This document shows positions 45,801 to 55,630 of a stretch of 64,000 nt of DNA, one piece after another. The notes below the pieces were generated by a model. The model saw only the letters and a list, made by a program, of their open reading frames with translations, had not been told where the DNA came from and did no database searches. The stretch spans positions 767,501 through 831,500 of the forward strand of contig NZ_CP020100.1 of NCBI RefSeq assembly GCF_002056295.1. Reading direction: 5' to 3'. Made by a program: the position numbers and the translations under genes. Numbering within the stretch: position 1 is the stretch's first letter; each line of letters starts with the position of its first letter. Source of the DNA: Halopseudomonas phragmitis (GTDB taxonomy: Bacteria > Pseudomonadota > Gammaproteobacteria > Pseudomonadales > Pseudomonadaceae).

Positions 45801-48800
45801 GATGTTTTCCCAGTGATGACGGCGGTCCTGGCGCAGCAGCTCGCTGCGCTCCTCCACCGCGCCGATCAATAGGTCGTTACCGGCGCTCAGGCGGGCGTCG
45901 CCTGCGGCTTCCAGTACCCCGCCCAGGTTCAGCAGGTCACGGCCGGCACTCAGGCTCAGATCACCCGTGGCTTCGATGCGGGCGGCGTTGTCGAGCAGGG
46001 TGCCGGCCTGGCGCCAGAGTGTGCTTTCATTCTGGTAGTAGGTGGCGCTGCGTTCGTTGAGGATATCGCCGCCAGCCGCCAGGCTGACATCCCGGCCGGC
46101 GATGATGCCGCCGGCACGGTTGCTGATATCGCCATCACTGAGCAAGGCCAGGCGATTGCCGGCCTCGATCAGGCCACTGTTGGCGATGCTGCCGGCCATC
46201 ACGCCCAGGTCATTGGCGGCCCGCAGGGTGCCCTGGTTGTTCAGTTCACCGCCGCTGATCAGGGTCAGGTCGTTGCCCTGGATCAGTGCGCCATTGGCCA
46301 TCAACCGGCCTTCGGGCTGGGCCAGGTACAGCACTGGCACCAGCACCCGTTCGCCCATGACCTCGTGCTCTTCCAGCCAGACGATGTCATGCGTCAGCGC
46401 CGCTACCTGCTCGGCGCTCAGGCTCACGCCCAGCGCCAGGCCCAGGGCATCCTTGCTGGCCAGGGCGTTGTCCATCAGATAACGGAACATCGCCTCGTCA
46501 CTGGTCAGCCCGGCCAGGTAGCGCTGGCCGGTGTGGGCCATGACCGCTTCGCGGACCAGGCGCTGTTCGTACAGGCCGTCGCCCAGGCGCTTCTGGGCCT
46601 GGTCCGGATCAAAGCCCATGTTCGCCAGCAGGTAGTCCGAGCCCATGAATTGCTTGAGGTCGGTCAGTGCCGGGTTGGTCTCGATCAGGTATTTGTGTGG
46701 TTGCGAGCTCTGGGAGGCCGGCAAGCCCTGGACCGGCGGCAGGTACAGGCCGTCTTGCCCTGTGGGGGTGCCTACCTGAACAGTGCTGCCTGCCCCTTGG
46801 CCTGCCAGCCCTTGTGTAGCGCTGGCTGTGGGCCCTGCCCCTGTTCCCAACTGTACGCTGCCAGTCTGAACACCCTGAACACTGTCCCGTGCGGGCTCAG
46901 TAACCAGCGTGTGTTGCTCCACAGTCCAGCCCTGTTGGGTGGCGCCATCGCTGATCTGGCCATTGCTGCCTTCCTGGCCACTGAGCCGGAACAGGCCGTT
47001 CTGGCCGGTCGGCAGGCTGAAGCCGGGCAACGTCAGAGGGTTGACCTGCTGCTGAGCAAGGTCGGGGGGGAGTTGCGGGTTGAGGGTCACAACGACTGGC
47101 GTTGCGGCATTGCCAACACGGGTATCGCCCGTTCGGGCATTGCCTACCGCGACCGCCTGGTGCAGTACAACTTCGTTATTCAGGTCACCAGCCACCCGCA
47201 CCGTAGCAGCTCCGGCCGCCTGAATAATGGCATGGGCGGCAACGCCAGTGGGTGTGACTGTGGTGATGTCACTCACCAGGGTATAGCGCTCCAGTGCTTC
47301 AAGCGGCAGCTCTTTGGGTAGTTCCGCATTGTTGTAAGGAACGATATAGGCTGTCCGGAAGCGATGGTCAGTGCCGTCTGTGGTTCGGCCGGTATTCCAT
47401 GTCCGCTCGCGGGTGGTTTCCGCTTCGGCGGCGCCGATGTTGTCCAGACTCGCGGCCTCGATCAGCAGGTTGCCGCCGGTGGCGATGGTGCTGTAGCGGT
47501 TGCTCAGGGCGCCGGTTTCCAGCGCCATGCCGGTGCCGCTGAGCAGCAAGGCGGAAGGGCTGTCCGCCGTTATCTGTGTTGTAAATATTTCCGTGCCGAT
47601 ATAATCAACATTGTGATGATCACCACTACAGTCGTAACAGTGCACCCGCATCTGGCCGTAGGTCTGTTGCTCGGTCAGTTCGAACTGGTCCTTGCGGTTG
47701 ATCAGGCTCCAGGTGCGGGCCACCAGGTTGCCTGCGGCCTCGATGGTCGCCGAGATATTCTCCAGCAAGGTGCTGCGCTGGTTGGGTTGGCGCCCCTCAA
47801 TCGAGACATCCCCCAGGCTATACACATCCGCATAGCGGTTGGTGAAGTGGTTGGCGTACAGTCGCATGTCGCCGCCACTGAAGATCAAGCCTTGCTCGTT
47901 GAGCAGGGTCTCGGCAGTCAGGGTCAGGTCTGTGGCGCTGCCCAGGGTGCCGTGGTTATTCAGGGTCGCGGCCTGCAGGTTGAGGTCGCCAGCGGCGGTG
48001 ATACGTCCGTGGTTGAGCAACTGATTGCCAAGGCTGAGCTGCCCATGGCCGCCAGCAGCGATGCTGCCGCTCTCGGACAGGGTCAGACTGGCCGCATTCA
48101 GATTCAGGTCACCCAGGCTGGTCAGGCGCCCGCTGCCGCTGTAGCCGCCAGCAAGTGCCAGTGACAAGCTGCCGTCGCTGGCGATCAGCCCGGCATTGCT
48201 CCAGTTGCTACCCTGGCCAGTCAGGCCTTCTGAGGCCAGCAATTGACCGTTGGCGGTCTGGGTCAGGTTGCCGATATCCAGGGTCAGATGCCCGGCCTGC
48301 ACCAGGCCGCTGTTGGTCCAGGTGCTGCCGCTGAGGCTCAGGCCGCCACGGGTAATGATTTCACCACCGGCGCCATTGATCTGGGCCAGGGTCAGGCCCA
48401 GCTCACCCTGACCGGTGTGCAACAACCGGCCGCTCTGATTGGCCAGGCTGCCAATGGCCAGGTTGAAGTGCTGGCTGGCAACTTCCAGTACCCCGGACGT
48501 ATTGTTCAGTTGCCCACCAAGCTGGAAGAAGCTGGTGCCGCCGTTACCTAACGCTCTTAGCTGTCCGTTGCGGTTATCCAGGCTGGCGGCCTGCAACAGC
48601 AGTTGGGTGGAGCTTTCGATAATGCCGCTCTGGTTGTTCAGGCCGGCGCTCAGCCCCAGGTCGATATGCCCGGCGCCGATCTGGCCGCCGCGATTGTCGA
48701 AGCTGGTGCCGGTGAGCACCAGTTGGTCTTGCGCGTACAGCACCCCGGCCTGGTTGTTGATGGCCCCGGCGCTCAGTTGAGCACTGCCACCCAGCGCATG

Positions 48801-51800
48801 CAGGCGTCCATTCTGGTTGCTCAGGTTGGTGCTGGCCGCCAATTCCAGTTGCTGGGCCTGGATCAGGCCACCAGTTGCGCTGGCGTCACCATTGTTCAGC
48901 CAGCCGCTGAGCTGGGCGCGTACCCAGCCGCTCAGGCTGGCGATCACGCCTTGGCGGTTGTCGAGGTTGTCTGCGGCAATGGCAATGTCGCCTGCCTGGC
49001 TGATCAGTTGACCGTCACGGTTGAGCAGGTCGCTATCCAGGGTCAGGCTCAGATCGCCCGCACCTTGCAGGCTGCCACCCTGGTTATCCAACTGGTAGGC
49101 CCGGATATCGAGCCCGGCGTCACGACTGAAAATCAGGCCGTCATCGTGATTGGCCAGGGTGCCGGACAGTTGCACAACCAGGGCATCGTTGGCCGCCAGA
49201 GTGCCGGCGGCGCTATTGTCCAGGCGCTGGGCGTCAATCACCAGTCCAGCCTGGCTGGCCAGGGTGCCGCCACGGTTATCCAGTTCAGCGGCGCTGATCT
49301 CCAGCGGGCCAGTGCTGGCCAGTTGGCCGGCCTGATTGTTCAGGGCGCCACTCAGGGCCAGATCGGTGGTCGCGCCGGAACTGATCCGGCCACCGTTGTT
49401 GTCCAGCCCGGTGCCACGTAGTTGCAGGTTCTGGTCGGCCAGTACCAGCCCCTGCTGATTGTTCAGGTGCTGAGCCTCAATGCTCAGCGCCTGACCCGCA
49501 TCGATCTGGCCGGCGCTATTGTTCAGGCTACCGGTTACCTGAAGCTGCTGGTTGCCAGCGCTGGACAGAATGCCCTGCTGACTGTTGTCGAGGCTGGCGG
49601 CGCTGACGGCAAGCTGACCACTGGCTACCAGCGCCCCTTCGGCGCTGTTGAGCAACTGACCACTCAGGCCAACCGTCACGTCACCACTGCGGCTGGACAG
49701 CGTACCGGCCTGGCTGTTATCCAGGCTGCCCCCGGTCAGAGCCAACCCCTGCCAGCCTGACAGCAGGCCACCGCGGTTATCGGCCTGACCCAGTGTCAGG
49801 CTGAGCCAGTCGCGGCTGATCAGGTGCCCGGCACGGTTATCGAGCAACGCGGCCTTGAGCACCAACGGCCCCTGGCTGACGATCTCGCCACTGCGGTTGT
49901 CCAGACTCTGCAGGTTTTCCAGCGTCAGTGGCCCTTGGGCGCTGATCAGGCCGCCCTGGTTATCCAGGCTGCCCTGCTGCAGGTCCAGGGTCAGACCCGC
50001 GCCCCCGATCAGGGCGCCACCTGCCTGGCGTAGTTCGCCTGCCAGCAGCTCCAGATCACCCCTGGCGGATACTTCACCACCCTGGCTGGAATCCAGGCTG
50101 GAGGTCTGGAGCTGGAGTTGCCCCTGGCTATTGATCAACCCGCCATTGCGGTTGTCCAGCTCGCTGTCGACCTGTACCAGGGCGTCGCCCGCCGCCAGCA
50201 GATAACCACCCTGGTTATCGATCCGGCCACTGTGCAGCAACAGGGCACTACCGGCCTGAACCAGGCCCTCGGCGCGGTTGTCCAGCGCATCGCTCACGGT
50301 CAGCGCGAGCTGGCCCTGGGCAAACAGCGTACCTTCACGATTATCCAGACTGTCGGCATCAAGGTTGAGCCGGGCGCCGCCAATCAGTCCGCCCAGGTTG
50401 TTCAGCAGGCGCTCAATCCCCAGCGTCAGGCCGTTATCGGACAGGATTCGGCCTGCGCTGTTGTCCAGGCTGTGGGCGGTCAGCGCAAAGCTCGCCGCGC
50501 TGCTGATTTCCCCACTGCGGTTGCTGACCGCACCCAGGTTGTTCAGCACCAGCAGTTCCGGGGCGCTGATCAGACCAGCATCATTGTTCAGGGCTCCGCC
50601 GTTGAGGTTCAGGCTCAGTTGCCGCTGGCTGAACAGCTCGCCGCCTTGTTGCTCAAGGCCCGTCAGGCTGGCGTTCAAACGATCACCGCTGGCAATGCGC
50701 CCCTGGCGGTTATCGACCTGACCAGCCTGCAGTTCCAGCCGTTCCAGCCCAACCATCTGGCCCTGCTGGTTGTTGATGTCACCGCTGTCGACCGCCAGCG
50801 TGGTATTGGCGCTGAGTCGCCCTGCACTGTTGTCCAGGGTCTGACTGCGCACTGCGATATCGGCATCGCTCAGCACCCGGCCGGCCTGGTTCAGCAGTTG
50901 ACCCTGGCTGTCCAGTTGCAGGCTTGCGGCGCTGGAGAGGGTGCCCTGACGGTTGTCGATCTGCTGCGCACGCACGCTCAGCGTGCCTTCACTGTTGATC
51001 AGCCCGGCCTGATTGATCAGTGCGCCATCCGTTTGTTCACCAGTGGCGTTCAACGTTAGTACCAGACTGGTTTCACTGGCCAGACTGCCGGCGCTGTTAT
51101 CCAGCAACGCCGCGTTGACATTCAGCCCATCGCGGCCATAGATCAGACCACGGGTACGGTTGAGCAGACGCTCGACCGCCAGGTCCAGATGGCGACCCAG
51201 CAGACGCCCTCCCTCGCTGTTGTCCAGTTGTTGGCTGCTGAGCACCAGGTTCTGGCTGCTGGAGATTTCACCCGCGCGATTGTCGATCTCGGCAATATCA
51301 AGCAGCAGTTCACCATTGGCTACCAGCAACCCCGCCTGGTTATCCAGGCTCTGACCACTCAGGTTCAGGCGCCCTTCGGCCAGCAATTCACCGCCGGCCT
51401 GCCGCAGGCTGACGAACTGGGCGGTGATATCGGCCCGGCTGGCAATCTGGCCCTGCTGGTTGTCGATGTCCCCGGCCTGCAAGGCGAGGCCAGTCTCCGC
51501 CAGCAGCCTGCCGCCTTGGTTGTCGAGCGTGCCTGAGAGCTGAATATCCAGGTCTGTGTGGCTGCGCAGCAAGCCATCGGCGCTATTGTCCAGCGTGGCA
51601 GCCGCTAGCGTAAGCTGATGCCCTGAGATCCGCCCGCCGCGGTTGTCGAGTTGCCCGGTAATTTGGGTGCTCAAAGCCTGTTCGCTGAGCAACAGGCCTT
51701 CGCGGTTGTCCAGTTGGCTGGCCGTCAGGTCAAAGCTTTCCGGGCTGGAAATCTCGCCGCCGCGGTTGCTGACCACGCCCAGGTTGCGTAACAGCAAGGT

Positions 51801-53885
51801 GCCTGGAGCATTGATCAACCCGTTGTCATTGATCAGTACGCCGCCCTGCAAGTCCAGACTCAGGCGGTCCTGGCTGTAGAGTTCGCCACCCTGCTGGTCC
51901 AATCCTGTGGCTTGCATTACCAGCGGCCCGGTGCTGGCGATACGACCAGCACGATTGCCCACCTGCCCGGCACTCAGAGTCAGCCCGCCCAGTGCAATAA
52001 GCTGCCCCTGAGTGTTATCCAGAGTGGCGGTGTTCAGGCGTACCGGGCCGTGCGCTTCAATCCGGCCCTGCTGGTTGATCAGGTTGTCGGCTGACAGGCT
52101 CAGCTCGCGGCCCAGCAGGCGCCCGCCAGTGCTGTTATCCAGCTCTGCGGCGCTGATCACCAGAGCCTCCTGGGCACTGACAGCACCGCCACGGTTGTCG
52201 ATCTGGGACACGTCGACCTGCAGGTCAGTATTGGCGGCCAGCAGGCCTGCGCGGTTGTCCAGCGCTTGACCTGTCAGCTCAAGCCGCTGCTCGGCCAGCA
52301 GTTTTCCACCCTGATTGTCGAGACTGTCGGCTTGCACACTGAGCTGCTGGCGGCTGGAAATTTCACCGGTACGGTTACTGGCCGCGCCAACATGCGTGAG
52401 TTGCAAGTCGCCCTCGGCAAGGATCAAGCCGGCCTCGTTATCCAGCACACCACCACCCAGACCCAGGCGCATATCCCCCTGGCTGAGTAGTTCGCCACCT
52501 TGCTGGCTCAGCCCGCCGGACTGCAGCTCAAGCGATCCGACACTGGCGATACGTCCACCGCGGTTATCGACCTGCACGGCTGTCAGCTCCAGATCACCGC
52601 CTGTGCTCAGGCGGCCCTGGCTATTGCTAAACTGTCCAGCGCTGATCACTGCATTGCGTTGCGCGACCACCTGCCCATCACGGTTATCCAGGGTGTTTTG
52701 AGCGTCCACAGTCAGGTCACGGTTGGCAACCAGCGTGCCCGGGTTGTTTATCCGGGCTGCCTGCAGCGCCAGGTCACCCCGGGCATTGCGGCTACCGTCG
52801 GTGTTTACCCCGGCTTCAATATGCCCCTGGTTGCTCAGCGTCCCGTCGGCGCGCAGAACCACGGCGTTCTGGGCGGCGATCAGGCCCTGACTGGTCAGCT
52901 CGCTACGGCTGTCCAGCTCCAGCCGGTTACCGGCGTAGAGGTCACCTTGCGCCTCAAGCCCGGCGCTGCGGGCGGTCAACTGGCCGCCCGCCGTGGCATT
53001 ACCCAGAGTCAGTTTGCCGCTGGCATCGATCTGGATGTCGCCGGCGCTGGCAGCCAGGTCTCCGGCCAGCCGTACGCCAACGCCCTGTTCAGTACCGACC
53101 AGACGAATCGCACCGGCGTACATGCCACCCAGGGCCGAGCTGTCGATGGCCAGTTGCGGGGCATCCTGGCTGGTGCCGGATTTGGCCTGGGCTTCCAGGG
53201 TCCGGGCATCCACTTCATTACGGCCAGTGATGATATTGAGATTTTGCGCGTGCAGTTCGGCATTGATGCGGGCGCTGCGGGTAATCAGGTCGAACTGGTC
53301 GATATTGCTGGCATTGAGGCCGTCCCCCTGGATGCTGATGGTGCCGCGCTCAACGTCGAAGCGGCTCAGCTCGCCCTGTTCAATGATGGGCTTGCCGGTG
53401 CTCAGGGTAACCCTGGGGGTGTTGATGAAGCCGCAACCGTCACAACTGATGCCATGCGGGTTGGCGACGATCACCCCGGCGGCCTGGCCAGCCACCTCGG
53501 TATAGCCTCTGAGCTGGCTGGGATTGGAGCCGGTCACCTCGTTGAGGATCAGCCCGGCCGCGCCTTTGCTCAGGTTCTGGTTGCCCAGGATGATGCCGCC
53601 CAGTTGGGTGGACTGGGTAGCCTGAGTGGCATTGTTGAGGATCAGGCCCTGTTGGCCGACGTTGTATTCATTGAAGCGGTTATGCGACAGCCCCTTGGCA
53701 TTCGGGGTGGCAATATTCACCACGGGTACGCCATTGCCGGCCTGGCTCAGGTGGGCATTGCCTCCCGCCGCCGCATCCAATGCCAGGTTGGCGCCGAGGC
53801 TGACAACCGGATTGATGAACAGGATGCCAGCCAGCATGGCGGCGATGTTCTTGAACAAGGGGCTACGGATATCCATGACATTCAT
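42828..53885 (-). CDS. cdiA: Contact-dependent growth inhibition adhesin/toxin CdiA
   Basis: The 3685-residue protein is the effector of a two-partner secretion system. A signal segment is followed by the haemagglutination-activity (TPS) domain (about residues 30-310), which CdiB recognises, with NPHG in place of the usual NPNG motif. About 60 degenerate FHA-1 repeats (DNRGG-like) follow to residue 1900, then a Tyr/Pro-rich middle with CYDC and FHA-2 repeats (about 2350-2940). A DUF637-like, Ala/Gly-rich hydrophobic translocation region spans about 2990-3250. The pretoxin region has AYNRQLHPEE where others have VENN, and a linker (DLAAQAGIPR, about 3562) precedes a toxin of about 110 residues. 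AGGG lies just before the start. Toxin activity is unknown. Confidence 0.93.
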   Translation of the reverse strand: MNVMDIRSPLFKNIAAMLAGILFINPVVSLGANLALDAAAGGNAHLSQAGNGVPVVNIATPNAKGLSHNRFNEYNVGQQGLILNNATQATQSTQLGGIILGNQNLSKGAAGLILNEVTGSNPSQLRGYTEVAGQAAGVIVANPHGISCDGCGFINTPRVTLSTGKPIIEQGELSRFDVERGTISIQGDGLNASNIDQFDLITRSARINAELHAQNLNIITGRNEVDARTLEAQAKSGTSQDAPQLAIDSSALGGMYAGAIRLVGTEQGVGVRLAGDLAASAGDIQIDASGKLTLGNATAGGQLTARSAGLEAQGDLYAGNRLELDSRSELTSQGLIAAQNAVVLRADGTLSNQGHIEAGVNTDGSRNARGDLALQAARINNPGTLVANRDLTVDAQNTLDNRDGQVVAQRNAVISAGQFSNSQGRLSTGGDLELTAVQVDNRGGRIASVGSLELQSGGLSQQGGELLSQGDMRLGLGGGVLDNEAGLILAEGDLQLTHVGAASNRTGEISSRQQLSVQADSLDNQGGKLLAEQRLELTGQALDNRAGLLAANTDLQVDVSQIDNRGGAVSAQEALVISAAELDNSTGGRLLGRELSLSADNLINQQGRIEAHGPVRLNTATLDNTQGQLIALGGLTLSAGQVGNRAGRIASTGPLVMQATGLDQQGGELYSQDRLSLDLQGGVLINDNGLINAPGTLLLRNLGVVSNRGGEISSPESFDLTASQLDNREGLLLSEQALSTQITGQLDNRGGRISGHQLTLAAATLDNSADGLLRSHTDLDIQLSGTLDNQGGRLLAETGLALQAGDIDNQQGQIASRADITAQFVSLRQAGGELLAEGRLNLSGQSLDNQAGLLVANGELLLDIAEIDNRAGEISSSQNLVLSSQQLDNSEGGRLLGRHLDLAVERLLNRTRGLIYGRDGLNVNAALLDNSAGSLASETSLVLTLNATGEQTDGALINQAGLINSEGTLSVRAQQIDNRQGTLSSAASLQLDSQGQLLNQAGRVLSDADIAVRSQTLDNSAGRLSANTTLAVDSGDINNQQGQMVGLERLELQAGQVDNRQGRIASGDRLNASLTGLEQQGGELFSQRQLSLNLNGGALNNDAGLISAPELLVLNNLGAVSNRSGEISSAASFALTAHSLDNSAGRILSDNGLTLGIERLLNNLGGLIGGARLNLDADSLDNREGTLFAQGQLALTVSDALDNRAEGLVQAGSALLLHSGRIDNQGGYLLAAGDALVQVDSELDNRNGGLINSQGQLQLQTSSLDSSQGGEVSARGDLELLAGELRQAGGALIGGAGLTLDLQQGSLDNQGGLISAQGPLTLENLQSLDNRSGEIVSQGPLVLKAALLDNRAGHLISRDWLSLTLGQADNRGGLLSGWQGLALTGGSLDNSQAGTLSSRSGDVTVGLSGQLLNSAEGALVASGQLAVSAASLDNSQQGILSSAGNQQLQVTGSLNNSAGQIDAGQALSIEAQHLNNQQGLVLADQNLQLRGTGLDNNGGRISSGATTDLALSGALNNQAGQLASTGPLEISAAELDNRGGTLASQAGLVIDAQRLDNSAAGTLAANDALVVQLSGTLANHDDGLIFSRDAGLDIRAYQLDNQGGSLQGAGDLSLTLDSDLLNRDGQLISQAGDIAIAADNLDNRQGVIASLSGWVRAQLSGWLNNGDASATGGLIQAQQLELAASTNLSNQNGRLHALGGSAQLSAGAINNQAGVLYAQDQLVLTGTSFDNRGGQIGAGHIDLGLSAGLNNQSGIIESSTQLLLQAASLDNRNGQLRALGNGGTSFFQLGGQLNNTSGVLEVASQHFNLAIGSLANQSGRLLHTGQGELGLTLAQINGAGGEIITRGGLSLSGSTWTNSGLVQAGHLTLDIGNLTQTANGQLLASEGLTGQGSNWSNAGLIASDGSLSLALAGGYSGSGRLTSLGDLNLNAASLTLSESGSIAAGGHGQLSLGNQLLNHGRITAAGDLNLQAATLNNHGTLGSATDLTLTAETLLNEQGLIFSGGDMRLYANHFTNRYADVYSLGDVSIEGRQPNQRSTLLENISATIEAAGNLVARTWSLINRKDQFELTEQQTYGQMRVHCYDCSGDHHNVDYIGTEIFTTQITADSPSALLLSGTGMALETGALSNRYSTIATGGNLLIEAASLDNIGAAEAETTRERTWNTGRTTDGTDHRFRTAYIVPYNNAELPKELPLEALERYTLVSDITTVTPTGVAAHAIIQAAGAATVRVAGDLNNEVVLHQAVAVGNARTGDTRVGNAATPVVVTLNPQLPPDLAQQQVNPLTLPGFSLPTGQNGLFRLSGQEGSNGQISDGATQQGWTVEQHTLVTEPARDSVQGVQTGSVQLGTGAGPTASATQGLAGQGAGSTVQVGTPTGQDGLYLPPVQGLPASQSSQPHKYLIETNPALTDLKQFMGSDYLLANMGFDPDQAQKRLGDGLYEQRLVREAVMAHTGQRYLAGLTSDEAMFRYLMDNALASKDALGLALGVSLSAEQVAALTHDIVWLEEHEVMGERVLVPVLYLAQPEGRLMANGALIQGNDLTLISGGELNNQGTLRAANDLGVMAGSIANSGLIEAGNRLALLSDGDISNRAGGIIAGRDVSLAAGGDILNERSATYYQNESTLWRQAGTLLDNAARIEATGDLSLSAGRDLLNLGGVLEAAGDARLSAGNDLLIGAVEERSELLRQDRRHHWENISVTQHGSELAIGGSLELSAGQDLGLIASRVQVGDDLTLSAGNDVLISSAANEQTSLYRYRRSDKKVTRENSQIEQQGTELLVGGDVAIIAGQDLIVSASRIEAAGEAYLVAGEQLALLAAEELDHSFYEKKSKGSFGRRSFRSDQVTRITQQGTEISTGGDLSLISGGDQTYQAAELNSGADLELISAGAIHFEGVKDLHQESHEKSKSSWAWQSAKGKGNTDETLLQSQLLAQGQLAIQAAEGLNIDIREVNQQSISQTIDAMVQADPNLGWLKEMEQRGDVDWRQVQELHDSFSYSSSGLGGPAAMAVAIVVAYFTAGAASAMVASTAAGGAGAAASAGTAWAAASAGTAAGWANVAATAAITSAASGAAISAINNGGDLGAVLKEITSSDALQGYASSAITAGLTAGILDEAFGVTGDNINRTTKGFNLSNPAELSQFGAYLGAQGTLQAVTQTAIMGGSLSDNLQTALTGQVQHLLQAAAFNAVGDFAEGSANFADGSPEKIALHAVVGGLLSEATGGDFKTGALAAGANEALIEQLSGTIKGDQSLELAVSQLIGIAAATVTGGDYAKAAELAKNATAYNRQLHPEEVKLIKEQAEHLAEELGITHAEAERRLAEAQAYFVDEQYRAVIESQGVELDAATLRHLGIALAPLAHGYDVAMTGDVPTFDPNRVYSPEETLTLLQNYHSNYAAAFSDPLMYAEYLRGLSATANEQRQFYEENLNYSGPYDVLGSLTGGAAGSGAAVIEMVQGFNELALALMEDFTGTSEELSQALLQAAMSPDRVIGDFLQAKQDAETQAYLHRLQGDYESAAYVEEKWKTEFALNFVAASRPGAVVRVGEGAKGTAAAEVPATSAIARDGLRNDLAAQAGIPRSLDKVWGASVDDLAQAYKMDGATLVPKPALSGTSGKAQAFTVEGHPTIKEVQVHPGGGTHGAPYYKFTYKDGVEARVIDPASGFKPGTITSTQQYFDTTGNRLRYEDGQWKSWE

Positions 53886-53899
53886 CCCTGACGGTGCGA

Positions 53900-55591
53900 T
53901 CAGAACAACAGGTCGACTCGGAAATGGGTGGGGTGTTCGTTGCGGCCAATCGCGTTGGGCCGCTCCAGCGATCGGGCAAGAGTCACACTGGCGGCCAGGT
54001 GCTTGCCGCGCAACGACAGCTCCAGCGCCTGGCCGGTCAGGCGCCCGGACTGGCCCGGGTTGTGCCGGCTGGAGCTGATCTGCCCCAGGTCATAGCCCAG
54101 GGCTGCGCTGAATTCGTGGAACCAGGGGGTGATGGAGGTCTGCCGCAAGGCGTGCCGCCAGCGCAGGTTGTTGCGCCAGTAAAAGCCGCTGTCTCCGGCC
54201 AGCGATTGCTCCTTGAACCCACGGACCGAGGCCAGTCCACCAATACTCATGCGTTGCGGGCTGAACAGGACATCCTCGCTGCGCTGGCCATAGAACAGGC
54301 TATCGACGCTCAGCATCTGCCCCCAGAACTGAAAAGGCTGAAGATAGCTGGCGGTCAGCGTGTATTTGTTATAGCGGGCCACCGGCTGGCTCCCTCGGGG
54401 GCTGCCATTACTTTGCGCATCGAAGGCACCAATACCGCGCTGCCAACCCAGGTCGATGTTGGTAAAGGCATTCCCCAGCCGACGTCCATGATTGATGCCC
54501 AGCTGCAACTCACTGAGTCGATGACTCGATGCATCCAGGCGGGTGTTTTCGATGTAGTTGCGGGTACGCAGGTGAGCCAGACCAAGACCCAGGCCGGTCT
54601 TGCTGGTGTTGTCACGATGCAGGAGACGGTCGGCATTGAACTGGTGACGCTTGCTTTCGCCATCGCTGGCGAAACTGAATCCGGCCGCCTGATTGCGCGT
54701 GCGGTAATAACTCTGGCTATAGCTGTAGCCGAAAGTCCACCAGCCAAAGGGCAGACCATAGAACAGGCTCTGGTTGGCCGAGTGGCGCCAGCGGTCACTG
54801 ACGGTATCGCCACCGCCACGCAGTCGCAGTTGATCCGCCAGGCCCAGGGGGCTGTCCCATAACAGGGCCACCTCCCACTGCTGTTCGCCGGTGCTGCGCT
54901 GGCCATCATTGTGACGGGCGAGACTGGCCTGCCAGGGCTTGCTGCGCTGGCCCTGCAGGCTCACCCGGCTACCACCGACTTCATCTCCGGGCAGCAGTTC
55001 CAACTGCACCTGGCGTGAGGGCAAACGGCCGAGTTGATCAACCAGTTGCTCCAGCTCCCGCAGGTTGAGCCGTTCACCCGGCTGCCCAGGAAAGGCCATG
55101 AACAGTTCCCTGTCGCTGGCCAGTTCGGAGCTGTCCAGCCCCTCCAGCAGCCCTTCGATGACCATGATTTCCAACACACCGTCACTGAGGTCCTGCTCCG
55201 GGAGGTACGCCCGGGTAGTGACATACCCCCGATCCAGGTAATAGCTGGTGATCACCCTGAGCAGTTCATTGAGTTGCACGGTGCCAAGACATTGGCCAAG
55301 GAAGCTCGCCAGCTCGCGGCGCTGCTCTGCAACGGACAACAGCTCGGCGCCAGACAGGCGAATTTCGTGAATATCGAAACAGAAGGGTGCCGGTTCGTGC
55401 GGCACAGGCTCCAGCGAGGGACGTTCGCCAGGCAGGCGTTGCAGCTCTTCCAGGCGGCGGCGCTGCTCTTCCAGCAAACGCTCCTGGCGCTCGTGAATCA
55501 GGTCTCTGTCCGCTGGCAGGCTTTGCGCCATTGCCGGCAATGCGCCACCCAGCGCAACAGCAGTCAACAGTAATACCGATTTCAGGTACAT
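53900..55591 (-). CDS. cdiB: Two-partner secretion outer-membrane transporter CdiB
   Basis: The 563-residue Omp85-type protein exports CdiA. It has a signal peptide (MYLKSVLLLTAVALGGALPA), an Arg/Glu-rich N-terminal helix (ERQERLLEEQRRRLEELQRL), two POTRA regions (about 70-220) and a 16-strand barrel. The lid-lock VRGF motif is seen as LASVRGFKEQSL, and the C-terminus ends in Phe (HFRVDLLF), the BAM signal. Tandem ATGs lie at 55594 and 55591; GGAG favours the second. It precedes cdiA by 14 bases. Confidence 0.93.
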   Translation of the reverse strand: MYLKSVLLLTAVALGGALPAMAQSLPADRDLIHERQERLLEEQRRRLEELQRLPGERPSLEPVPHEPAPFCFDIHEIRLSGAELLSVAEQRRELASFLGQCLGTVQLNELLRVITSYYLDRGYVTTRAYLPEQDLSDGVLEIMVIEGLLEGLDSSELASDRELFMAFPGQPGERLNLRELEQLVDQLGRLPSRQVQLELLPGDEVGGSRVSLQGQRSKPWQASLARHNDGQRSTGEQQWEVALLWDSPLGLADQLRLRGGGDTVSDRWRHSANQSLFYGLPFGWWTFGYSYSQSYYRTRNQAAGFSFASDGESKRHQFNADRLLHRDNTSKTGLGLGLAHLRTRNYIENTRLDASSHRLSELQLGINHGRRLGNAFTNIDLGWQRGIGAFDAQSNGSPRGSQPVARYNKYTLTASYLQPFQFWGQMLSVDSLFYGQRSEDVLFSPQRMSIGGLASVRGFKEQSLAGDSGFYWRNNLRWRHALRQTSITPWFHEFSAALGYDLGQISSSRHNPGQSGRLTGQALELSLRGKHLAASVTLARSLERPNAIGRNEHPTHFRVDLLF

Positions 55592-55630
55592 CATTCTCCA
55601 TCCCTGGCAACAGCGAGTTAACTGCCGCGC

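Noticed and set aside
48000-53000. Regularly spaced similar DNA strings in cdiA resembling a CRISPR array
   Set aside because: The repeats are degenerate, in frame and translate to FHA beta-helix repeats; there are no constant repeats with unique spacers.
48603-53891. Long + strand open frames opposite cdiA (for example 48603-49421 and 52500-53891)
   Set aside because: They arise from the repetitive, GC-rich codon pattern of cdiA on the other strand, have low-complexity products and lack ribosome-binding sites.
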